From NCBI GenBank assembly GCA_020536535.1, contig JAHLWZ010000387.1, forward strand, positions 697 to 40,561: DNA of 39,865 nt. Reading direction: 5' to 3'. Every line of letters begins with the position of its first letter. Positions within the stretch are counted from its first letter, which is position 1. The position numbers were made by a program, and so were the translations under genes. The notes beneath the pieces were generated by a model that saw nothing but the letters and a program-made list of their open reading frames with translations, was not told the origin of the DNA and searched no databases. This stretch comes from Pelomyxa schiedti (lineage: Eukaryota; Evosea; Pelobiontida; Pelomyxidae). This document shows positions 19,902 to 29,800 of the stretch, piece by piece.

Positions 19902-22116
19902 TTAAGTGATGCACAAAGGCGGGGTGGCGTGGACAAGTGGGAAGTCATGCCTTGATTGAAGCCACTTCACAACGCACTCGGAACCCCAGAAGGGATCCTC
20001 ATATCCTGGAACACTCATCCCGAGTGTGCAGCACACAATCCCGCCAACAACAACTGTTGTCCTCCTTCCTCCCAACTCCACTTCACCTTCTCCTCTGGAT
20101 GAACCATCAGAATCATCAGCAGAGCAATCGCTGTCGGATTGCACCACGACGTTGTACACACAGTCAATGTTTGGATCCATGTGGTACGGCTCGCCAAGAA
20201 CCGTTGGGAGGCACCACTTGTTGTTGTGCAGTATTGGGTGGTCGGGTGTGATCTCAAGAAGAGAGTGATGTGTTTTTGTCTCTCCCTGTAACTTGCATGC
20301 TCTGGTCATGGTGATGATGGGTGTTGGTCCCACAACTGGGCACCTGGGTGGTGGGAGTCACACTTATGTAAGTTGGAGGTGGTACTACACACTTCCAAAT
20401 GCAACACACAGTGGCAGTGGAGGTGATTTGGATTTCACTGCTGTCAACGCAGTTACCAATTGAAGATGCAACGGAATCACCCACTTTGAGGTCTTGCATA
20501 AGGCATTTCTTGTTGTTTGCCAGCAAAATGGTGGAGTGTGGACCGAAACACACAGTCTCATCAGAGTCAGCCTGCCAGATGTTTAGAAATTGGGAAAAAG
20601 GGTTGCCAACACACCCTCCTCCGTCTTCGGCTTGGTGGCGGAGGAACCCAAACGGTAAAGCACTTGTCTGGATCCCACAAGAAATTGGGGTTCTTCCAAC
20701 CAAGTCCACGGACAACGCCAGGGAAAATCCAGGCACTTTTAAGGGCATTTGTCCACAATGGTTCAGTCTTGGCCATGTGGTACAACTGATGGCAAGTTCG
20801 TGAAATTCGAACCAAAGAAACAAAGTCAAGGTACTCCAGGATGCCTGCAATTGAATGTTGGTTTTGGTGCTACTCGTTTATTGGAGCTTTTCACCACGTA
20901 AGATATCAACCGGAATCGTTGCAAGTGAAGATTCGCTTGTATCCGATGCTATCATCTTGGTTGTGTTGCTAAAAAGAATTCAGAGAACAGAAGGCGTCTT
21001 AAATGTTACCTGATTGTACGTGCCTCATTGCCTTTTCCGGTACTTGAGGAAAAAAAGCTGAAATTGAAGAATCCAAACTTCTTTGGCTTTGTCACTGGCA
21101 CTGAAGTGAGACCAGCCCGACAAACATGTTCAAAGAGGTGATCAAGCCCCAATTTCATCTTTGAACTTGAATTCATGGAGTGAGTGAAAAATTGAGTAAA
21201 ATTTCACAGGATTATTGATTACCTGCACTGGAAGTAACCATAGGATTCTGTTTTGATTGCTGCAGTGATGCCTCGTTGAAATGCAGCCTAAAGGAGACCA
21301 TTCACCACGGCAACCAAAATTTGTCATGTTACCTCTTGATTACTTTCAGTGAGAAGGTCCATTTTCAATCCCACAAGGAAGGTAACAGTCTGAATGTATA
21401 AAGGAAGGATGAAACGGACGGAGTGATACGAGGACTACTTTAGGAGATACAGCTCTCAGTGATGGGAAGAATTCGGTCATTATTGTATCAAACGATGGTG
21501 TGTCAACAAGAGAGAAACAAAGAAGGACAACGTGGGAACTCTTGTAGCTGAGTGTGACATGAAAAGACTCAATGGTAGTTGGAGAAGAAAGTGTACTAGC
21601 AATCCCTCATTGCTGTAAATTGCTCTGTTCCTGGACTGAAATCGCGTTTGATGGCAACCAATGTATTATCTCTTGTTTGTGGCAGGGATGGTACCTGTCA
21701 AGTAGCTCAATTATTGCAGCGGTTCCGTCGATGTCCAGTTGTCTACGGTACTTTTGTTTTTACTGTTGTTAAAAAGAGATGATGGTGAAGAGGGGAAAGG
21801 AGAGAAGGCGTTTCCAACACAACAGAGTACGCACTGATGGCTCCAGTGATCCTTCATACTCACGGTCAGAAAAGAAACCATTGATGTACCTACGTGGCGG
21901 CCATAAGGGAGAGAGAAGGAGCCAGACCAAAACCAAACTCCGAACCAAAAGCCCCAACTACCCAACACCATGGGATTGGGAAAAAACAAAAAAAAAGTAG
22001 CCTCCGGAAAAACAACTGGTAGCACGCCCAAAAACACACGTTTCAACGAGTGCTGTTTTACCGACGCCATGCGCCCCCAACACAGCCACACGCCCAATTC
22101 TCATGCCAGACGACAT
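19902..22116 (-). CDS. Small GTPase / F-box / Hint fusion protein, copy 2
   Basis: Start ATG at 22116 (a second in-frame ATG is at 22104). The GTPase is better preserved than in copy 1: P-loop GAHGVGKTAL, a RRQLDIDGTAAIIELLD strand like Ras switch regions, G3 DSPGTEQFTAMRD, core VVLLCFSLVDTPSFDT, G4 position VGLKMDLL (Lys and Asp kept, Asn/Thr lost) and G5 YFQCSSK. The F-box is textbook: LATIPVDILRGILEYLDFVS, LVRISRTCHQLYHMAKTEPL. A 43-nt intron (GTGTGT...CTGGCAG) precedes the Hint domain: ADSDETVCFGPHSTILLAN with Cys1, DLKVGDSVASS, KCPVVGPTPIITM, TPDHPILHNNKW and VVVGGIVCCTLGM. An acidic Asp/Ser/Glu insert of about 20 residues, not in copy 1, sits before LGGRRTT. Intron phases at the P-loop and at the Hint junction match copy 1, so they are tandem duplicates. 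No Hint C-terminal His-Asn is seen, so cleavage without splicing is more likely than inteins' protein splicing. Confidence 0.85.
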
Positions 22117-22354
22117 TCACCAGAACAACAAGGAAAAAAACCGGAACGGGTCTTTGGCGTTGTTGGGTTGGATGTCTGCCCAAATAAGTCAACTCTCGAG
22201 CCTGTGATTGTGGGCACCCCTAGCAGTTGCTCTGTCGTGGATTTCTCCTCAACAGATAGGTCTGGACAGAGGCACAACAGCAATCTTGCCATGAATGGCT
22301 TCATCTTGGAAAAAGAACTACCCCAAAAAAAGAACAATGGTCTTTTGTAAAAAC

Positions 22355-25300
22355 TTAAAACAGGGAGTCGCCTGGGACAAGAGAAACCTCACTAAGTGGT
22401 TGTGGTGTTGTGTTTGTGGGTGTGAGTGTGGTTGTGGTTACATTTGCTGTTGCGGTTGCGGTTGTGGTTGAATCCAGAATGGACATGTTGTCACTGTGCT
22501 GTATACTGCTTCCTTCTTCAAAGTTGGGCAGGGATTGATACGCAGTGGGTGCAAGAATACTGGGACCACCCAGTGATGTAATGCATATTTTCCAGAATCT
22601 TCTTACTAGGAATGCAGTTCTGAAGGCTGTGTTTGGTGAGGGAAGTCAAATAGTATGTTCTTGTACGTACTTCCAATGGTCTTGTTCAGTTTTCCTTGAA
22701 TAATGTCCCGGGTTTTGTCATCGAGAAAACCAGAGTGGGCAATCTCATGGACCATGCTCCGCTTTTTCATGAGAACGAAAGTAGTTGCAAGAGCTGTTTC
22801 AGCCAGGGCGAACAGTACCGGCCACTGCTTTCGTTGTTTATCGAGTGCAAAGTCAACCTGGTCGCAGAACCAGTCAACCTGGGCTTTGAAAGAAACCTTT
22901 TTTATGTGTTAAGTGCGGTTCTCATGATAAGGGTAGGGTACGCCGGTTTCTTTCTCAATGTGTATAGCTGCCTCAATGTGTGCATCACACACACTTTTAG
23001 CACACTGGATGCTGGCACGCATTTTCCTAAGCAGTAAATACAACCCAAGAAATCTAACAAAAGGTATTCGCAGGAACCGTTTGATTATGGGCTTGAACAA
23101 ATTAGTAATTACCACCCAGGGGATTAAAAAGATACAAACCAAGTTAGAAGGTACAATGTGCGAAAAAACAGCATCTCTTGTTGCCACAAACAATCTATCT
23201 GGTGCTTCAGCAGCATGATCACTCATATTAACAAGAGTGGAAACATTATGCGGGTTAAGACGTGATTCCTCAAATTGTTCTTGATAATGAGCTCTCACAG
23301 CATTGATAAACATAGACCTGGCCTGCTTTTTATAAGAACACACTTGAGAGAAGAAATGTTGATACCACAGCAAAATTTTCTTCCACGGGCTTGTTGAAGT
23401 CAGCTTCTCCTTGTGGCTCCCATTTTTCAGAAACCTTGGGTGTGGAACATAGGGGAGCTGCAGCATTTGTGGTGCTCTCCAGTATGTTAGGGGCTGGCGC
23501 AGAACTTCTGGAATAACTATCAATGTCCTCTATTCTCGGATCAATGAAAGGCGTTCCCGTTGCGTTGGCATTTATATTCCTCAACTGGGCTTCCCAGGTA
23601 TGACTCCATGAAAGGGTGTGCTGAAGTGTGAGGGAGATATCAGTTTCCTTCACCAATGCCGGTATAGCCACTGTGACCATGTCCCAATCAACATGTTTCC
23701 AATCTTTATTTTCACGCTGTTCAGTGAGGTACTGTGCTAAATCCCTAATCACTCACTGAGGGGATGGATACTTTCTTTTTTCAGAAGCATACAGTTCGAC
23801 GTGGGCAATTGCTTGCTCATAAATTCGTGTGATATGCGTATTTGGTTTGTCAAACTTCAACATTGGGTAGAGAAACTTGGAGATTATGCCATTGATGACG
23901 GCTGTGAGCAACACAGACCCAGAAACCTGCAGCACATTAAAAATAGAAGGGAATTAGTAACCACCAACTCACCTGACGAATGAACTGAGACCGAAATGCA
24001 GGTTGCAAGTCTGTGGAACTGCTGACCATGAGGCCCAATGAGAGGGCCACACCACCTCGCAGCCCTGCACTCCACACCAGTGCAAACATTTTTAAAGAAA
24101 AGCCATATCCAGTGAAACGTAGAATTGGGTACATCATAATAAGACCAATGAATCTGGCCACCTTGAAAGGGTCATCTCTAAAGTCAAACATGAGAAATAC
24201 CTCGAGAAATGCAAACAATATAAGCACATTTAAGAAGTCAGCACCACTTGCAGTGAGTAACTCATCAATAACTATCACACCAGCAAAGAAGAACAAAATG
24301 GAGTTGATGAAAAATTCCATTTGTTCCCAGAAGAGGATATTGGGCTAATGAGATTTAGTTGATTAACTAACTCCTCTAGGATCGTACTTCACTGGTCCCA
24401 GGACTATAACCATACTTGCCTCGAAAGGCCATGAATAGGCCAAAGGTTACAACAGCAAGTACTCCAGAAGCGTGAATGTATTCTTTTCTAAATAAGCAAC
24501 AGACAAATCGCAAATGTATCGCAGTGCAATGAATACCTGATACAAACATAGTCGTGAATACAGAGAAAACAGTAATTCCTATTTCTAGAACAGGTTGCCG
24601 TCTGACAAGCCTCAGCCATAAATAAGTAACTAAAGCAAAGGCGAGGCCAAACAAAGGTCCACCAATGGTTAACTGGAACAGTAAGAAAATTCTCAGTACT
24701 GCTAGTCACACACAGTACAAAATTCTTTGATCGTATTTGAGAAGGAAAAAGTATTTGTAGCCAGTATATCGTACACAACAATGAAAAGCACATAAGCAGA
24801 GCCATCATTCAAAAGTGCCTCACCTTCAATCAGCACACTTATCTTGGGCGCACACCCAAGCTTTTTTATTGTTGCTATAGTTGCAACAGGGTCAGTGGCA
24901 GAAAGAGCTCCTCCCTCATTTCAAAAAGTCAATGTACGGTTTAAGGTCAGGAGATCCTACCAACAACAGTGCCTCAGTCCAACTCCAGTTGTAATCAACA
25001 AAACAAAACTTTACTCCAAGAGTTGTAATACCAGCATTTATCAGGACACCTTTTCAAGAATTCGTCCAAGTGATCAGGGAAAAGTTAAACAATTAAAGCC
25101 AACCTGGCCCAGCTAATATGATAGACTGGAAGGCAACTCTCTTGAAGACATGCCAGTTTAATACCAAACCTGATTGAAACAATATCGGTGGTAAAAACAC
25201 CAGGAGTATAATCTCGGGATCTAACCCACGAACGACATCCCATAATGAAGGAATGGCACCCAATCCCAGCCCTGTGTAGCAGAAACAAATAATTCAGCTG

Positions 25301-25601
25301 AATCCAACAAAGAGAGTGAGCGCAAGGGGAAAATACCAAAAGCAAATATAACAATGGAAGGTAGTTGCAGCTGATCAGGTAAATACGCAGACCCAAAAGT
25401 GACCAGGCACCCAACCAACAATCCAATCGCAACCGACTGCACAGTCACTCTCACATAGTCGTCCTCTGATTATTATCATTAGAAAACGCAGCGGGCCACA
25501 TCTTCCAAAAAAGAGATCTCTTTCGTATGTGCGGTACCTACTTGCGGCAGCGAAGATGAAACAATCGAACTCAACAACGACGACGATAACGACGAAGACA
25601 T
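22355..25601 (-). CDS. CPA1-type Na+/H+ antiporter (NHE/SOS1-like)
   Basis: Starts at ATG 25601 with a Ser-rich leader in a short first exon; more than ten introns follow. Membrane blocks in order: RVTVQSVAIGLLVGCLVTFG, LDPEIILLVFLPPILFQSGL, the ion-binding motif ATDPVATIATIKKLG, LIEGEALLNDGSAYVLF (conserved Asn-Asp), HASGVLAVVTFGLFMAFRGK, FFINSILFFFAGVIVIDELL and GLRGGVALSLGLMVSS. The tail of about 350 residues holds more hydrophobic or amphipathic segments (LVCIFLIPWVVITNLF), FALDKQRKQWPVLFALAETA, then a Thr-rich end stopping at 22355. The family exchanges Na+ or K+ for H+ at plasma or organelle membranes; the tail is probably cytosolic and regulatory. The long tail recalls SOS1/NHE rather than short CPA1 members. 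The last exon was chosen because its frame stays coding after the 22690 region; several tail junctions are provisional. Confidence 0.84.
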
Positions 25602-25755
25602 CCGCGTGAATCTATCTCTCCTCTCACTGTTTAAACAACACCGCGTTTGGCTTGTTTAATTTTGTTTGTTTTTGGACCGTTGTTTGTTGATTTCTGCCAT
25701 CTTACAACCATGATTATTTTTTCATGACACCGTAGATTGATAATGTATTCCATAT

Positions 25756-26565
25756 TTAGAGAGAAGAACCGAGAACGGAACCACCAAAAGTCACGTCGTG
25801 AGGCTGCGTTTTTTTTTGTTTTGTAATTGTTGAGTGGATTGGTGAGGGTTTGGTTTGTTGGTTTGGGGCAGGTACTTACTTCTTTGAATGGTAGATAGGC
25901 TATCCAATCAGATGCTGTGGTTGGAAAAAGCCCAAGTGTGTTGATCTTCCAGATACATAGTAACAGTGTTGCAAAATGTACCGTGATGAACATAAGTTTG
26001 GGTAAGACAATCTTTGTGTTTGGTCCACTGTATGGCTTAAAAACTAGGACATTTAATGGAATGAAGCAAGAAATGCAAAATACCTGTGTTGAGGCTAAAA
26101 ATTCCTTTCAATGCACTCGACAGAGGGACGTACATCATCATAACCGACATTACATTGAGCGTGGATCCAACCATCCACAACATGAGCAAATTCGGCAAAA
26201 TTCCTTGCAAAGGGGATTTCCCCAACTCCCATGCTTTCTTTTTTGTTTTTGTTAGTTAGTCAGAATACTGGACGGTGTTTTGAATTGTTGCTCTCAGCAT
26301 TCAAAAATATGTCTATTTTTATATAATTCAGCGCGAATTACTTTAGTTTTGAGTTCAGCAACTTGCATTCTATGTTGATTGGAAGTATGTGCACTTTCGT
26401 CCTGCCAACAATACAATGTAAGTGCAGCCCAGATGGTCGTGGGGGGGAAAAAAAGGGGGAAGCTTGAGACGCTACCAGATTTGGTCTGCCGGGAACCATC
26501 CCAACCGGGTCGTCATAGTCTCGGTCGTTTCCTGCTTCCAGCACAACCTGCCATCGTCGTGACAT
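25756..26565 (-). CDS. EMC4: ER membrane protein complex subunit 4
   Basis: Five exons give about 172 residues, close to human EMC4 (183). The start is ATG 26565 (MSRRWQVVLEAGNDRDYDDP). Exon 2 gives DESAHTSNQHRMQVAELKTK; exon 3 KAWELGKSPLQGILPNLLML and VGSTLNVMSVMMMYVPLSSA; exon 4 PKLMFITVHFATLLLCIWKI and LGLFPTTASDWIAYLPFKE; exon 5 PHDVTFGGSVLGSSL. These line up with the family's helices, the LLPTHASDWLAF block and the GGG-type C-terminus of EMC4. EMC is the ER insertase for tail-anchored and multipass proteins. The gene is divergent from the NACHT gene, 248 nt away. Confidence 0.9.
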
Positions 26566-26813
26566 GATCACAAAAGCCGGAAAAAAGTGATTGATTGCCC
26601 TCAATTGACAACAGATCTGGGAGCTCCAGCCTGGCAAAGTGCTGATCCGATGATATCACTAAACAGCTCTTAATCATTCCAGAGCTCCGAAACAAGGAGG
26701 GAATTGGAAGGACCGAATCAACCTCCCCACAACTCATCACAAAACAAAAACACACAAAAAGTTGAGGGCCTTCCTCGAAGCAACGACATCAGTAAAAGAA
26801 AAAAAACGAAAAA
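26566..26813. promoter_or_regulatory. Divergent promoter gap between EMC4 and the cPLA2-NACHT-LRR gene
   Basis: These 248 nt lie between two head-to-head start codons. The plus-strand end just before ATG 26814 is A-rich (AAAAGAAAAAAAACGAAAAA), which probably is 5' leader. No known element is recognised. Confidence 0.45.
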
Positions 26814-29800
26814 ATGAGCCAAGGTGCTGCGCCCTCACTATCGATCAAAGTTAGATCTTCCGTTTCTTTGCCTCATTCTTACCTTACTTTTCTCCCTGCC
26901 ATTCAGAGTTCATTGGAGCATTCGATCGAAGCGGAGCAGCGCGCGGCCGTGGCCAGATCTCGAATCACCGAAGCCGCGATAATCAACTTGCTTCGGCGCC
27001 ACGATGCCGATTCTCTTAAACGCCGTTTCAAACCGCCAACAGTGCCCCCTCAAACGACGCCTGCAGTTGCTGTTAATTGTGGTGCCGCTTGCGAGACCAG
27101 GGATTCTGCAGCGCCGGCGAGCGCATTGACGAATACAGCAGCGACGAATGGTCATTCAGCGGCCTCTGATTCTGTGGGAACCACGACCACTCTGACTAGG
27201 GAGCATGAGGAACACGACGCGTTGATGGATTCCTCAGGGATTGTCTTTTCTAGTGGTGACAACGATTGTGGTGGAGCCCCGCCTAATGACCCTCTGGAAG
27301 ATGAAAAAGATGCTATTAGTTCAGAGGGACCCCGGTGTGTTACTGGCCATGTAGCTATATGCTCTTCTGGGGGTGGCGTTCGTTCTCTCACCGCTACGGT
27401 TGGATTTATGGACGGACTGTGCGAAACCGGGATCCTGGATTGTGTTGAGTATTGTGCTGGGCTGTCTGGTAGTACTTGGTGTTTCTCTCAGTGGCTTACT
27501 GACCCACTTTGTGGAAACCCGTTCCATGGGGATACTGACCCTTGGGCTTGTACTACAGAACCTCTTTCTGGTGCTTCCCCACTTTCTTTACCAGAACCAC
27601 CAATGGATGCAACAAATCCCACCAATTTACCAGCAGTACCATATGTTTCTCCACCCAGTCAACATCGAATCAATGACAAAGGAACCATCCCTCATGCCCT
27701 AACTCTCTCCACGCATTTGGGACTTAAGCAACAGCTGGAACAAACCTCTCCGGAGCGTCCCTTTTCTCTCTTCTTGGTTGGGCTGGGACTTGACTGGAAA
27801 CAGGTTACACAAGCTCTATGGCAAGGTTTAAAGTCGCGTGACTCGGCAGCAGTAAATGCCTGGGCGTCAATTCTAGCCTCTCAGCTAATGCAAAAGAGAT
27901 GCGAAATCGCTGGCATTCCCAGCCCTCGGGATATACTTTTTAGTAGCTGTGCAGAGAAATGCAACACAGGAAAGTTTCCTATTCCCATTTGCACTACGAT
28001 ATGCAGCCGGAACGGCGACGGAAATCGAGAATGGGTTGATATCTCTCCTTTCATTGTGCGCAAGTCACGTGTACCCGTGTGCTCCACCAAGAACCTTGCT
28101 CTCGATCCAATACCAATACTTATGGCTGTCTGTGGCTCAGCGTTTGCAATAGATCTTAAGACAAAGATACCCCCATTAGGGTACGCTACCCTGGAAAGCA
28201 TGGAAGAGCGGCTTCCGTATTGCATTCAGAAGTACGTTCACCCACTCTTGCAACAGCATTTTCCTGCACATGGAGTGTGGCATGAGTCACTAGTAGGAGA
28301 TTTGCGTGATGCTGGCTTGGATTGCAATATACCACTTCCAGCACTACAACAGCGCACCAGTGCTGATGGAAGAGGCGTTTCACTCATTCTCGTCCTTGAT
28401 TCATCAAGAAAGACACTTGGATGTGAACAACTAGCAAAAGCAGTCGATAAGGGGTATTTCAGGATTTCTGAAGCTGATAGAGACAAATTGAGAGCTCCTT
28501 TTGGCCCAACAGAGGGGGTCAGATTCTTTCGCCCTGCAAGAATGGGAGATCCTGCAGTTTTGTATTTTCGTGGTTACACTCTACTGCGTACCATAACACT
28601 GGCTTTCACCAGTGAGCAAGTAGATGCCATGACCTCACACGTGAGACAACTTGTGGTAAACAATGCTCAAACCATAGCCTGGGCAATCAAAAAGTACTGT
28701 ACCACTCCCTGCTCAAAAGTGTTACCACTCCTTAAGAATGTTGTGGAATGCACAAATATGCGTGAAATTGTGCGTAGAAAGCTCAGCCTTTTTTACAAAG
28801 AAAAATTTACCACTATGTCCTTCTTTGACAACAATATTGATCCCAGAAACTTTGCATCAGTTTTTTGCAAAATGCTGCTCACTCCTGAAAGCAAAAATGA
28901 TACTGGAATGCCGGAAAAGGAAACTAGTCACAAAGTAGATATCGAACAGCTACCAGCACTACTGCTGGCTTCTAGGAAAAAGCGCTGCATACTTGAGGCT
29001 GCAGTTGGATCAGGAAAATCCACAATATGTAAGTTCCTTTGCAGGGAACAGGGGAATGATACAAGCAGTTTTGCTGCAATAGTGCTGATAGAATTACAAT
29101 CAGTGGAACCTGAAGCACTGTCGGCTGACAACTTTGATGTATTTAAATTTATCACCGAAAAGCTGGGAATCAGAGATGAGCAAGTTACTACGTTTATCCA
29201 GAACTATTGCTCGGAAGTGTTGTGGGTTTTTGATAGTTTTGATGAAGTTGATTCCAATCCACATTTCTCCAAATTCCTCCAGCATCTTCGAGATGGAAAC
29301 GTGAGGTGGGCACAATGGGCAATTATTGCGTCCAGAATGGAGCGGAGACACTCACACTTTGTTAATGCAATGTGCATCAAAGTGCAACCCTGGTCAGAGG
29401 ACAATGCTGTAGAATATATCGAGAAGTTCTTCGGAAACATGGAGAGTTCCGGGGAAGGTCCCCCAGAGCTAGGAAAGCAGAAGGCCAAGAAAATTCTGCG
29501 TAATATTCCTATTGGAGATAAGACACCACTCATTTGCGAACTCGTGTGCACTATAGCACACAAATTGCCAGCTGATAGTACCTCAAAACTGTCTTTATTA
29601 TCTAATATCACGGACTACCTTTGGGAACGCGCAATGATTAAGTTTGGCAATGAGTTCTCACTTGAGGCAGTGCACCAAGCCCAAGAACGTCTACTGGATT
29701 TGTCCAGTGAAGCTTACTGTGCAAGTGATGGAAGAATAGCTCTTGACGTTTCTCAATCCATTGATGGCCTGGTATTCAGGAGTGGGTTGTTGTGTCAATT

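Noticed and set aside
22696..23218. Plus-strand frames over the NHE tail
   Set aside because: The minus frames here continue the antiporter's tail with matching splice phases; the plus frames match nothing known.
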